From Sphingopyxis sp. BE259 (GTDB taxonomy: Bacteria > Pseudomonadota > Alphaproteobacteria > Sphingomonadales > Sphingomonadaceae): a stretch of 64,000 bases of DNA. Below, in pieces: positions 1 through 7,995 of this stretch. Position 1 is the stretch's first letter, and every line of letters starts with the position of its first letter. The notes under the pieces were generated by a model. The model saw nothing but the letters and a program-made list of their open reading frames with translations, had not been told where the DNA came from and searched no databases. Position numbers and translations under genes: made by a program. The stretch lies in the NCBI RefSeq assembly GCF_031457495.1, contig NZ_JAVDWM010000001.1, positions 1,414,001 to 1,478,000 of the forward strand, in the 5' to 3' direction.

Positions 1-21
1 CACGGCAGCGGGATTGGGCAT
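1..21 (-). CDS. 5' end of a divergent gene (partial, unidentified)
   Basis: Only the first seven codons lie in the window and read M-P-N-P-A-A-V on the minus strand. The ATG is preceded by a purine-rich AGGAGA ribosome binding site about 6 nt upstream, which supports a real start. The gene diverges from the HxlR regulator, with a palindromic operator between them, so it is likely the regulator's target. HxlR targets are often small oxidoreductases or detoxification enzymes. Too little protein is visible to name it. Confidence 0.6.
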
Positions 22-44
22 ATGCGACTCTCCTCTTGCGCCTG

Positions 45-70
45 ATAGTAACTATGATAATCATAGTAAC
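45..70. promoter_or_regulatory. Palindromic operator, likely bound by the adjacent HxlR regulator
   Basis: An 8-bp inverted repeat (ACTATGAT at 51-58, ATCATAGT at 60-67) has a 1-nt centre. It lies inside a direct repeat of ATAGTAAC at 45-52 and 63-70. It sits about 24 nt upstream of the minus-strand start and 150 nt upstream of the regulator gene. AT-rich TACT/AGTA palindromes are typical of HxlR/MarR-like winged-helix operators. The assignment to this regulator is inferred from position. Confidence 0.6.
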
Positions 71-125
71 AAGAGAAATTTCATGGTATGAGAAACATGT
101 GTGATGGCCTTGCCAGATATGATTT

Positions 126-201
126 CGTCATTGCGAGCGAAGCGAAGCAATCCAGGGCGGCTTGTCACACTCTGGATTGCTTCGCTTCGCTCGCAATGAC
201 G
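126..201. repeat. Palindromic intergenic repeat, family A copy 1
   Basis: Two perfect 30-bp arms (126-155 and 172-201) begin and end with CGTCATTGCGAG and its complement and flank a 16-nt loop. Related copies lie at 7247, 11269 and 34545. It sits between the operator and the HxlR start, so it could act as a transcribed hairpin in the regulator's leader. Confidence 0.85.
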
Positions 202-220
202 GGACGTTAAAGGAATTCCG

Positions 221-712
221 ATGCCCAAACGCACCGATCTGTCAGCGACCTTTTGCCCCGTCGGCCGCTCGGCCGAGCTGCTCGGCGATCGCGCGGTGCT
301 GCTGATCCTGCGCGATCTGTTCTTTGGCAATCGGCGGTTCGAGGTCATCGCCGCGAACACCGGATTGGGTCCGCAGCTGGTGTCGGCGCGGCTCAAGCTG
401 CTCGAGGGCGAAGGCGTGGTCGAGCGGCGCGCCTATCAGGACCGCCCGATCCGCCACGACTATTGGCTGACCGCCAAGGGCAAGGATCTGTTCGGCGTCC
501 TTTATGCGATGCGCGGCTGGGCTGAACGCTGGGCGTATCAAGAGGGCGAGACCGGCGGCGGACCGGCGATGCGCTATATCCATCGCGCCTGCGGCGCCGA
601 TGTGGGCACCGCGATGGTGTGTCCGGGATGCGGCGAGCCGCTGGGCTATGGCGATTTGAAAGGGGAGCCGTCACCTGCGCTCAAGGCCGAGCAGGCGCGG
701 CGCGCGGGTTAG
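221..712 (+). CDS. HxlR-family winged-helix transcriptional regulator
   Basis: A 163-residue protein. The N-terminal half carries the HxlR winged-helix domain: a Cys-Pro near residue 12, then GDRAVLLILRDLF and a recognition region with SARLKLLEGEGVVERR. HxlR/YodB-type regulators often use that conserved N-terminal Cys for redox or electrophile sensing, which is family knowledge. The C-terminal third has a CxxC-like pair (VCPGCGEPLG) that may bind metal. The ATG at 221 is the only start that keeps the whole domain. It diverges from the partial gene at the window edge across an inverted repeat, suggesting local repression of that gene. Its stop is 1 nt from the convergent clpS stop. Confidence 0.9.
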   Translation: MPKRTDLSATFCPVGRSAELLGDRAVLLILRDLFFGNRRFEVIAANTGLGPQLVSARLKLLEGEGVVERRAYQDRPIRHDYWLTAKGKDLFGVLYAMRGWAERWAYQEGETGGGPAMRYIHRACGADVGTAMVCPGCGEPLGYGDLKGEPSPALKAEQARRAG

Positions 713-713
713 C

Positions 714-1040
714 TCAGGCCTTTTCCAGCGTGCATTGCAGCGGGTGCTGGTTCTGCCGCGCGGCGTCCATCACCTGGTTGACCTTGGTTTCGGCAACTTC
801 GTAGCTGAATACGCCGCACACGCCGACGCCCTGCTGGTGGACATGCAGCATGACCTGGGTCGCCTGTTCGATGTCCATGTTGAAGAAACGCTGGAGCACC
901 ATCACGACGAATTCCATCGGCGTGTAATCGTCGTTGAGCAGCAGCACCTTGTACATCGACGGTTTTTTCGCCTTGGCGCGGGTGCGCGTGGCGATGCCGA
1001 CGCCGGGGGTGCCGGGCGCGCCGTCATCCTTGTCCGCCAT
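714..1040 (-). CDS. clpS: ClpS, adaptor of the ClpAP protease
   Basis: The ClpS core is unmistakable: [16 protein letters not shown], then a [24 protein letters not shown] stretch that forms the N-degron pocket. ClpS delivers substrates with destabilising N-terminal residues to ClpA and inhibits other ClpAP substrates. I chose the ATG at 1040 (108 aa), which has an upstream AGGA and gives a normal family length. In-frame ATGs at 1067 and 1103/1106 would add an unconserved tail. No clpA follows in the window. It converges on the HxlR gene. Confidence 0.92.
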   Translation of the reverse strand: MADKDDGAPGTPGVGIATRTRAKAKKPSMYKVLLLNDDYTPMEFVVMVLQRFFNMDIEQATQVMLHVHQQGVGVCGVFSYEVAETKVNQVMDAARQNQHPLQCTLEKA

Positions 1041-1196
1041 GGCGCGGACATTCCTAGGCTCCGCCATCGCGCGGACCGGCTGGGTGGTCGATACTGGAAA
1101 CATCATGGGCAGGAATATCGCAAGCCGCGGGCGAAGCGCAAGGGGCGCGCGCGCGGTTTTTAACCTCTTGTTCGCCAGCGCGGAACGGGCTGGCTT

Positions 1197-1237
1197 CAAA
1201 AACAAGAACCGCCCGCTTCCTTGGGAAGCGAGCGGTC
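1197..1237 (-). terminator. Rho-independent terminator downstream of the phasin gene
   Basis: A 12-bp stem (1209-1220 with 1224-1235, one G-U type mismatch) closes a 3-nt loop. On the minus strand it is followed by TTCTTGTTTTT. It lies about 65 nt after the phasin stop and before clpS, so it should end the phasin transcript. Confidence 0.75.
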
Positions 1238-1303
1238 TTGAGAGTGTCGGCGCAGGCGGAGAGGGAGGGGGAAGTGCCCGCGCCAACGGAAGGTGAAAGC
1301 GCC

Positions 1304-2056
1304 TTAGGCGGCCTTCATCTTCGAGGTGATCACCGAAACGCGGTTCGAGATCGGCGCGAAGCTGTCGTTCGCCATCTTGACGACCAGTTCGCTGGTCTTC
1401 GAGGTCTGGGCGACAGCGGCGTCGAACGCCTTCTTGCTGTTTTCGGCATAGAGCTTGAAGAACTCGGTCGGCGACTTGACCGAGGTATAGCCCTTCAGCG
1501 CGGCGGTGGTGTCTTCAAAGCTCTTGCGAGCGAAGGTGACGCCTTCCTGGCCCAGAACTTCCATGTTCTTGGCAGCGATCTTGCCGGCTTCGACCATCGC
1601 TTCGATGTTGGCCTTGTTGAATTCGACGGCTTCTTCAGCAAGCTTGCTGGTCTTGCTCATCGCGTCCTTGGCCTTCGCATTGAAGTCGGCGGTCAGGGCT
1701 TCGGTGCGGGTCTTCGCTTCGTCGGCGAACTTCTTGACGGTGTCGTTCATGGTCTTGATTCCTTTGCTGACGGCGGCAACCGGCTTCGGTGCGGCCTTGA
1801 GGGGCTTGGGAGCAATATTCTTCACGGCCGCCTTCTTGGGGGCGACCTTCTTGGCAACTGCCTTGGGGGCAGCAGCCTTTTTCGCGACCGGCTTGGCTTT
1901 TGCCTTCACCGGCTTGATCTTGGCAGGGGCCGCAGCCTTCACCGCTGCGGGGGCAGCGACAACGGCGGGGGCAGCCGGAGCTTCCACCGGCTTGGCGGCG
2001 GTTTCCAGCGTCGCGGCTTCGAAAGCCTTTTCGGCACTATCCATCTTGGTAGCCAT
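1304..2056 (-). CDS. Phasin-family protein with an Ala/Lys/Pro-rich N-terminal region
   Basis: A 250-residue protein with a C-terminal phasin domain (about 105-245), helical and Ala-rich, containing [19 protein letters not shown] and a helix ending near [10 protein letters not shown]. Phasins coat polyhydroxyalkanoate granules. Residues 20-95 are almost entirely Ala, Lys, Pro and Val, resembling histone-H1-like tails such as the one in PhaF phasins, which bind DNA. Here the basic stretch is N-terminal. An AAGGAG site lies 8 nt before the ATG. The phaC gene lies just upstream on the same strand, separated by a promoter region with two PhaR-like palindromes. A strong terminator follows. Confidence 0.9.
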   Translation of the reverse strand: MATKMDSAEKAFEAATLETAAKPVEAPAAPAVVAAPAAVKAAAPAKIKPVKAKAKPVAKKAAAPKAVAKKVAPKKAAVKNIAPKPLKAAPKPVAAVSKGIKTMNDTVKKFADEAKTRTEALTADFNAKAKDAMSKTSKLAEEAVEFNKANIEAMVEAGKIAAKNMEVLGQEGVTFARKSFEDTTAALKGYTSVKSPTEFFKLYAENSKKAFDAAVAQTSKTSELVVKMANDSFAPISNRVSVITSKMKAA

Positions 2057-2073
2057 GGGTAAAACTCCTTTAT

Positions 2074-2088
2074 GTTGCAGTGCACAAT
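2074..2088. promoter_or_regulatory. PhaR-like operator, proximal site
   Basis: The sequence GTTGCAGTGCACAAT is an imperfect TGC/GCA palindrome 18 nt upstream of the phasin ATG. PhaR regulators of alphaproteobacteria bind TGC-rich palindromes before phasin genes and release them when polymer accumulates. It pairs with the site at 2118-2138. Confidence 0.55.
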
Positions 2089-2117
2089 ATAGGAGTGGCT
2101 CGGCGATTTCAAGGGTA

Positions 2118-2138
2118 TTTTTGTGCAGCGCACAAAAA
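2118..2138. promoter_or_regulatory. PhaR-like operator, distal site
   Basis: Two perfect 9-bp arms (TTTTTGTGC and GCACAAAAA) flank AGC. The core resembles the proximal site about 40 bp away, making two similar operators in the phasin promoter. The PhaR gene is not in the window, so the link is inferred from site type and target gene. Confidence 0.6.
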
Positions 2139-2178
2139 AACTGTCATCGCCGCCCAAAGGCTGGATAATCGCTAGATA

Positions 2179-3957
2179 TTACCGCTGTTTGACATAGCGA
2201 CCGGGCGCGTCTTCGATCGCCTTTTTGGCGCCTTTCCCGGGCATGCGGGCGCCTTTGGCGGCGACTGTTTCGCCATCCTGTGCCGCAATCCAGTCGATCC
2301 AGTGCGGCCACCAGCTGCCCTTAGTCTCACTGGCGCCCGCAACGAACTCGTCGAGCGTCGCGGCGTTGCTGTCTCCAGTCCAATATTGATATTTGCCTGC
2401 GGCAGGCGGATTCACCACTCCGGCAATATGGCCCGACCCGGCGAGCAGGAAGGTTTTCGGGCCGGACAAATTGTCCATCAACCGCCAGACGCTGGCGAGC
2501 GGGGCGATATGATCCTCGCGCCCCGCCTGGATATAGGCGGGGGTCTCGATTTTTCTCAGGTCGATCGGGGTACCGAGCGCCGACAGGCTGTTGGGGATGA
2601 CCATGCGATTGTCGCGGTACAGGTCGATCAGATATTGCCGGTGCCATTTGGCGGGCAGGTTGGTCGTGTCGCCGTTCCAGTACAGCAGGTCGAAGGGCGG
2701 ATAGTCGTTACCGAGCAGGTAATTGTTGACGACATAGTTCCAGATCAGGTCGCGCCCGCGCAAGCTGTTGAAGGTTGCCGCCATGTAGCGGCCGTCGAGG
2801 AAGCCCGGCGCCGACAACTGCTGAAGCAGGGCGAGATAGCCGTCGTCGATGAACAGCTTGAGGTCGCCGGCCTGTTCGAAATCGACCTGCGCGGTGAAAA
2901 AGGTCACCGATTTTACCCGCTCGGCTTCGCCCTTTGCGGCCAGCACCGCGAGCGTTGCGGCGAGCGTGGTCCCGGCCACGCAATAGCCGATCGTATGGAC
3001 CGCGGGGACATCGAGCGCCGCGCGCACCGTGTCGATCGCATCGACCTGCGCCGCGATATAATCGTCCCACACCACGTCCTTCATCGACGCATCGGCCGAT
3101 TTCCACGACACCATGAACACGCTCAGCCCCTGTTCGACCGCCCAGGCGACGAAGCTTTTGGCAGGGTTGAGGTCGAGGATGTAGAAGCGGTTGATCCACG
3201 GCGGGAAGATCAGCAGCGGAACGGTGAACACCTCCCTGGTCGTCGGCGTATATTGGATCAGCTGATACAGGTCGGTTTCATGAATAACCTTGCCCGGGGT
3301 GGTCGCGATATTGACCCCGACCTCGAACGCGTCCGGATCGACGTGAGACAGCTGGCCGCGTGACAGGTCGGTCAGCATATGCTGCAAGCCCTTGAGCAGA
3401 CTTTCGCCGCGCGTCTCGACGGCGCGCTTGATGACTTCGGGATTGGTCAGCGCGAGGTTGGTCGGCGCCATCGCGTCGGCGATGCCCTTGGCGGCAAATT
3501 CCATCTTGGCGCGCGCCGCGGGGTCCAGCCCGTCGAGCTGGCGCGTCGTGGCCAACATCTGTTCGGCGAGCAGGCCATAGGTTTGGCGGATCATCGCGAA
3601 CACCGGGTTCGAACCCCAGTCGGGGTCGGCAAAGCGGCGATCCTTTGGCGCCGCGCCATCCAGCGCTGCGGGGGTCATCGGGTTCAAGGTTGCCAGCGAG
3701 GTCCAGAAGGCGACGCCCTGATCCCACAGCTTCGACGACTGCTGGGTCCACAGCTGGGTGGCCGGGTTCTCGAGCCATGTGGAGGGATCGAACATCGCCG
3801 CTGCGCTCGCCTGTCCGTCATTGGCCTGGCCCAGCGCATATTCCAGCATCATCTGCTGTGCCCGCCCGATGACGCTGGCCCAATGTTGCATGTCGTCGGG
3901 CGACGGCAGAAAGGGATTGGGCGCTTCGGTCGTGCCGTCTTGATCTGCCTGGTTCAT
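2179..3957 (-). CDS. phaC: Class I poly(3-hydroxyalkanoate) synthase PhaC
   Basis: This 592-residue protein polymerises (R)-3-hydroxyacyl-CoA into polyhydroxyalkanoate at the granule surface. The lipase-like box is GYCVAG with the catalytic Cys at 326; the other catalytic residues fit Asp482 (GREDH) and His510 (GSGHIAGVVNPP). The length is typical of class I synthases. The N-terminal half carries the substrate-channel region, with FPPWINRFYILDL near 251-263. The phasin gene lies just downstream on the same strand but has its own promoter. A purine-rich GGGAACGAG precedes the ATG. It diverges from the aminotransferase. Confidence 0.97.
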   Translation of the reverse strand: MNQADQDGTTEAPNPFLPSPDDMQHWASVIGRAQQMMLEYALGQANDGQASAAAMFDPSTWLENPATQLWTQQSSKLWDQGVAFWTSLATLNPMTPAALDGAAPKDRRFADPDWGSNPVFAMIRQTYGLLAEQMLATTRQLDGLDPAARAKMEFAAKGIADAMAPTNLALTNPEVIKRAVETRGESLLKGLQHMLTDLSRGQLSHVDPDAFEVGVNIATTPGKVIHETDLYQLIQYTPTTREVFTVPLLIFPPWINRFYILDLNPAKSFVAWAVEQGLSVFMVSWKSADASMKDVVWDDYIAAQVDAIDTVRAALDVPAVHTIGYCVAGTTLAATLAVLAAKGEAERVKSVTFFTAQVDFEQAGDLKLFIDDGYLALLQQLSAPGFLDGRYMAATFNSLRGRDLIWNYVVNNYLLGNDYPPFDLLYWNGDTTNLPAKWHRQYLIDLYRDNRMVIPNSLSALGTPIDLRKIETPAYIQAGREDHIAPLASVWRLMDNLSGPKTFLLAGSGHIAGVVNPPAAGKYQYWTGDSNAATLDEFVAGASETKGSWWPHWIDWIAAQDGETVAAKGARMPGKGAKKAIEDAPGRYVKQR

Positions 3958-4061
3958 GCTCGTTCCCGCTGGTCAGTGCCGTCAAACTGCCTATAACAAG
4001 CCGCGTCGCGACTTGCGACCGCTGATCGTCCCGCAACGAAAAGGAGTTGTTCTAGTTTCCC

Positions 4062-5282
4062 ATGTCCGAAGATGAATTCTATCGCATCAAGCGCCTGCCG
4101 CCCTATGTCATCGCCGAAGTCAATGCGATGCGTGCGGCCGCCCGCGCCTCGGGCGAAGACATCATCGACCTGGGGATGGGCAACCCCGACCTGCCGCCCC
4201 CCGCGCATGTCATCGAAAAGCTCTGCGAAGTGGCGATGAAGCCCGACGCGCACGGCTATTCGCAGTCGAAGGGCATTCCGGGCCTCCGCAAGGCGCAGGC
4301 CAATTATTATGCGCGCCGCTTCAACGTCGAACTCGACGCGGAGAGCGAAGTCGTGGTGACGATGGGGTCGAAGGAAGGGCTCGCGAGTCTGGCGACCGCG
4401 ATCACCGGCCCCGGCGACGTCGTGCTGGCACCGAACCCGAGCTATCCGATCCACACCTTTGGCTTCATCATTGCTGGGGCGACGATCCGCAGCGTGCCGA
4501 CGACGCCCGACGAGAATTACTGGCGCGCGCTCGACCGCGCGATGGCGTTCACCGTGCCGCGCCCGTCGATCCTGGTGGTCAATTACCCGTCGAACCCGAC
4601 CGCCGAGGCGGTGGACCTGGCGTTCTACGAACGGCTGGTCGCGTGGGCGAAGGAGAACAAGGTCTGGGTGCTGTCGGACCTCGCCTATTCGGAACTTTAT
4701 TACGACGGCAACCCGACGCCATCGATCCTGCAGGTGCCGGGGGCCAAGGATGTGGCGATCGAATTTACCTCGATGTCGAAAACATACTCGATGGCGGGCT
4801 GGCGGATGGGCTTTGCGGTCGGCAACAAGCGGCTGATCGCCGCGATGACGCGGGTGAAATCCTATCTCGACTATGGCGCCTTCACCCCGATTCAGGCCGC
4901 GGCCTGCGCGGCGCTGAACGGGCCGCAGGACATCGTCGCCCGCAACCGCGACCTGTATCAGAAGCGCCGCGACGTGATGGTCGAGAGCTTCGCCCGGGCC
5001 GGTTGGGACATCCCGAGCCCGAAGGCGTCGATGTTCGCCTGGGCGCCGCTGCCGCCCGCGCTGAAAGACATGGGCAGTCTGGAATTTTCCAAGCAGATGC
5101 TGATCCATGCCAAGGTCGCGGTGGCACCCGGCGTCGGCTATGGCGAAGATGGTGAAGGTTTCGTCCGCATCGCGATGGTCGAAAATGAGCAGCGCATCCG
5201 CCAGGCAGCGCGCAACATTCGCAAATTTCTCCAGCTGCACGGCGTCAACACGCCGTCGGTCGCCGTCGGCGCCGAGGGATGA
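4062..5282 (+). CDS. PLP-dependent class I/II aminotransferase (AlaC / LL-DAP aminotransferase-like)
   Basis: A 406-residue fold-type I aminotransferase. It has DLGMGNPDLPPP near the N-terminus, NYPSNPTAEAV for cofactor and substrate contacts, and the Schiff-base lysine K240 in SMSKTYSMAGWRMGF. Family members transfer amino groups between alanine or other amino acids and 2-oxoglutarate; many are annotated as LL-diaminopimelate aminotransferase although they act as glutamate-pyruvate transaminases. The substrate cannot be settled from sequence. An AAGGAG lies about 15 nt before the ATG. The stop overlaps the start of the DUF2721 gene by 4 nt. Confidence 0.9.
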   Translation: MSEDEFYRIKRLPPYVIAEVNAMRAAARASGEDIIDLGMGNPDLPPPAHVIEKLCEVAMKPDAHGYSQSKGIPGLRKAQANYYARRFNVELDAESEVVVTMGSKEGLASLATAITGPGDVVLAPNPSYPIHTFGFIIAGATIRSVPTTPDENYWRALDRAMAFTVPRPSILVVNYPSNPTAEAVDLAFYERLVAWAKENKVWVLSDLAYSELYYDGNPTPSILQVPGAKDVAIEFTSMSKTYSMAGWRMGFAVGNKRLIAAMTRVKSYLDYGAFTPIQAAACAALNGPQDIVARNRDLYQKRRDVMVESFARAGWDIPSPKASMFAWAPLPPALKDMGSLEFSKQMLIHAKVAVAPGVGYGEDGEGFVRIAMVENEQRIRQAARNIRKFLQLHGVNTPSVAVGAEG

Positions 5283-5764
5283 GTATGACCGGCTCGGCGA
5301 TGATCGCCGAGACGATCCAGCTGTCCGTCACCCCGGTGTTCCTGCTCGTCGCGACGGGAAGCCTGCTCAATGTGCTGACCGGGCGGTTGTCGCGCGTCGT
5401 CGATCGATCGCGCGCGCTAATGGAGCGTTGGGCGGAAACCGAGGGGGCGGAGCATGAACGGGTCGTCGCCGAACTGCGCGCTGCCGACCGCCGGATGGAT
5501 GTGATCAACAATGCGATCGCCGCCGCGGTCGCGTGCGGGATCGTCGTGTGCCTGCTCGTGGCGCTGCTGTTCGCGCAGGCGATCGCCGGGTTCAACCTGG
5601 GCCTGGCGGCGTCGTGGGCGTTCGCGATCGCGATGCTGCTGCTCCTCGCCTCGCTGGTGCTGTTCCTGATCGAGGTGCGGATGGCGATCCGCAATATCCA
5701 TGTCCCGATGGAGTTGCTCGAGCTGGAAGAAATGGGCTGGAAGCGGCGGCGCGATAAACGCTAA
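5279..5764 (+). CDS. DUF2721-family inner-membrane protein
   Basis: A 161-residue protein with three hydrophobic segments: about 14-32, 78-102 and 110-133. A charged cytoplasmic loop (VVDRSRALMERWAETEG) follows the first segment and a basic C-terminus ends the protein. This is the layout of the DUF2721 family, whose function is unknown. Its ATG overlaps the aminotransferase stop (ATGA), so it is probably translationally coupled. An alternative in-frame ATG lies two codons later. Confidence 0.8.
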   Translation: MSMTGSAMIAETIQLSVTPVFLLVATGSLLNVLTGRLSRVVDRSRALMERWAETEGAEHERVVAELRAADRRMDVINNAIAAAVACGIVVCLLVALLFAQAIAGFNLGLAASWAFAIAMLLLLASLVLFLIEVRMAIRNIHVPMELLELEEMGWKRRRDKR

Positions 5765-5921
5765 GCCTGTCGTCATTGCGCCCTCGGGACGCCGCGAGAT
5801 TTTTTTGGACAGGTCGCAGGCTGGCAGCCGTAGCGGCAATTGCAAGTGAGCGACGTCAGCGCGCCGCAAGAACGTTGACACCACTCCCCCCGGTCTGCTC
5901 CCATGGACGCGGGAGATAGAA

Positions 5922-7235
5922 ATGACCGAAAAAGCAGCCTTGTCGCCGGGCATTGCCACCCCGTCCGCCGGTGTTTCCGCGCAAACGCGGTCGATGCTGT
6001 GGATTTTGCTGGTCGTTTATATCTTCAACTTTCTGGACCGGCAGATCGTCAACATATTGGCCGAACCGATCAAGGCCGACCTGGGGCTTTCGGACACCCA
6101 GCTCGGGCTGCTGGCGGGACCGGCCTTTGCGGTCTTTTATGCGCTGCTCGGTATCCCGATCGCGCGCTACGCCGACAAGGACGGCACCAACCGGGTGCGG
6201 CTGATCGCGATCTCGCTGGCGATCTGGTCGGCGATGACCGCGGTGTGCGGGCTGGCGCAGAATTTCGTCCAGTTGCTGCTGGCGCGGGTCGGGGTCGGGG
6301 TCGGCGAGGCGGGATGCACCCCGGCCGCCCATTCGCTGATTTCGGACAGCGTCCCGGCCGAAAAACGCTCGTCGGCGATTGCGTTCTATGGCCTTGGCGT
6401 GCCGATCGGGTCGCTGCTCGGGCTGATCATCGGCGGGGTCGTCAACGATCTTTATGGCTGGCGCGTCGCCTTGATGATGGTCGGTGCGCCGGGAATCCTG
6501 CTGGCGCTGGTGGTGCTGTTCGTGATGCGCGAGCCGCGACACAGCCGTTCGGAGGAAGCGGTGGCGACGGCACGGGGGGTCGTGCCGCTCTCAACGGGCG
6601 AGGCGCTGCGCGAAATTTTCAGTTCGCGCGCCTTCATCTACATCCTGATCGCCGCGTCGGTCGTTGCCGTCCTGGGTTATGGCAAGGCGCTGTGGACGAT
6701 CAGCTTCTTCATCCGCAGCCACGGACTATCGACGACCGAGGCCGGGCTGTCGATGGCGGTGGTGCTGGGGCTGGCCGGGGCGTTCGGAACCTGGCTGGGC
6801 GGCAAGATGGCCGACAAATACGGCCCGCGTGACAAGAAACATCTGCTGACCTTTCCCGCCTACGGCATGGCGATCGCAGCGCCGATCCTGTTCCTGGGCT
6901 ATTATATGGAGGACTGGCGCGTCGCAGTGGCGATGCTGATCATCCCGACCATCCTCAATTCGGCTTATTATGGGCCCGCTTACGGCTGTGTGCAGGGGCT
7001 GGTCCAACCGCGCGCGCGCGCCGTCGCGGCGTCGATCATGTTGTTCGGACAGAATTTGATCGGTCTCGGCCTCGGGCCGTTCCTGTTCGGGGTGTTGTCC
7101 GACGCACTGCAACCTGTGGCCGGAACCGAAAGCGTGCGCTGGGTGCTGTATGGCGCGGCTTGGCTAGGGCTGATCCCGGCGTTCTTCTTCTGGCGCGCCA
7201 GCTTGCGGCTGAAGGCCGAGTTGAAGTCGGGTTAG
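5922..7235 (+). CDS. MFS transporter, spinster-like
   Basis: A 437-residue major facilitator with about 12 transmembrane helices. The first helix contains YIFNFLDRQIVNILAEPIK, typical of spinster-like MFS proteins common in sphingomonads. Motif A-like RYADKDGTNRVR lies between helices 2 and 3, and GVGVGEAGCTPAAHSLISD in helix 4 is characteristic. The substrate is unknown; relatives are linked to lipid, aromatic or sphingosine-like transport. A purine-rich GGGAGAT precedes the ATG. It appears monocistronic and is followed by repeat A2. Confidence 0.9.
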   Translation: MTEKAALSPGIATPSAGVSAQTRSMLWILLVVYIFNFLDRQIVNILAEPIKADLGLSDTQLGLLAGPAFAVFYALLGIPIARYADKDGTNRVRLIAISLAIWSAMTAVCGLAQNFVQLLLARVGVGVGEAGCTPAAHSLISDSVPAEKRSSAIAFYGLGVPIGSLLGLIIGGVVNDLYGWRVALMMVGAPGILLALVVLFVMREPRHSRSEEAVATARGVVPLSTGEALREIFSSRAFIYILIAASVVAVLGYGKALWTISFFIRSHGLSTTEAGLSMAVVLGLAGAFGTWLGGKMADKYGPRDKKHLLTFPAYGMAIAAPILFLGYYMEDWRVAVAMLIIPTILNSAYYGPAYGCVQGLVQPRARAVAASIMLFGQNLIGLGLGPFLFGVLSDALQPVAGTESVRWVLYGAAWLGLIPAFFFWRASLRLKAELKSG

Positions 7236-7246
7236 CTGCCACGTCT

Positions 7247-7329
7247 CGTCATTGCGAGCGGAGCGAAGCAATCCAGAGCGGTTTACGCCTACTCTGGATT
7301 GCCGCGTCGCTTCGCTCCTCACAATGACG
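7247..7329. repeat. Palindromic intergenic repeat, family A copy 2
   Basis: The left arm starts CGTCATTGCGAGCGGAGC and the right arm ends in the complement CACAATGACG. The arms pair over about 30 bp with several mismatches around 7303-7320. It separates the convergent MFS and FMN reductase genes and could end both transcripts. Confidence 0.8.
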
Positions 7330-7331
7330 AA

Positions 7332-7922
7332 TCAATAGGGCGGATCGACCTTCGCGCGCTGCGCCTTGGCAGCGTCGATCCACCAATTGAGGTCGTCGGC
7401 GAAGCGCGGGAAGCTCTTGACCAGCCGCGCGCCATCGTCGCCCGTCGGCTGGCCATCGGCATCGAACGCACCGCCGATCCGCCCGACGGGGAGGATCGAC
7501 GAGGTGACCGCCATCCCCATTTCGCCCAGCGTATCGCGCCAGCCCATCATCGCGCGCACCCCCGACCATGGCCCTGCCGAGTAACAGGCGATCGCGGCGG
7601 GGCGCCAGAACCATTCTTCGAGGAAATGGTCGGTCAAATTCTTCAATCCCGGCTGCGGTCCCCAATTATATTCGCCGGTGACGAACAGAAAGCCGTCGGC
7701 GGCGCGAATTTTCTCCGCAAGCTCGCCCATCGCGGGCGGCGCTTCGCCCTTCGCATATTCTTTGTACATGCGGTCGAGCATCGGCAGGTTCACCGCTTTG
7801 GCGTCGATCAGTTCGGCGCTGTCGCCGCGCGCGATCACGGCATCGACCAGCCACTGCGCGAGCTTGATGCCCTGCCGGTCGCGGCGGTAGCTGCCATAGA
7901 AGATGAGTATGTGACGGGTCAT
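7332..7922 (-). CDS. NAD(P)H-dependent FMN reductase family protein (flavodoxin-like fold)
   Basis: A 196-residue flavodoxin-like protein. An N-terminal FYGSYRRDRQGIKLA loop would bind the FMN phosphate. The segment FVTGEYNWGPQPGLKNLTDH matches the active-site loop of NADPH-dependent FMN/quinone reductases, in which E-Y-N precedes the dimer helix. These enzymes reduce flavins, quinones or azo dyes; the exact substrate is not visible. I used the ATG at 7922, which places the first beta strand (RHILIFYGS) at the N-terminus; the longer frame adds an unconserved Arg-rich tail. It diverges from the dehalogenase-like gene with only 73 nt between starts. Confidence 0.88.
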   Translation of the reverse strand: MTRHILIFYGSYRRDRQGIKLAQWLVDAVIARGDSAELIDAKAVNLPMLDRMYKEYAKGEAPPAMGELAEKIRAADGFLFVTGEYNWGPQPGLKNLTDHFLEEWFWRPAAIACYSAGPWSGVRAMMGWRDTLGEMGMAVTSSILPVGRIGGAFDADGQPTGDDGARLVKSFPRFADDLNWWIDAAKAQRAKVDPPY

Positions 7923-7995
7923 GGTGCGACGGTGGCACGGCTTGCGCCGCAACGGAAGTGTCCTAAGCTGCCCGCGACCAAGATTGGGGGAGAAA

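Noticed and set aside
3954..5240. A 428-codon open frame on the minus strand opposite the aminotransferase
   Set aside because: It is Arg/His/Asp-rich, has no domain, and mirrors a real gene; long antisense frames are common in GC-rich DNA.
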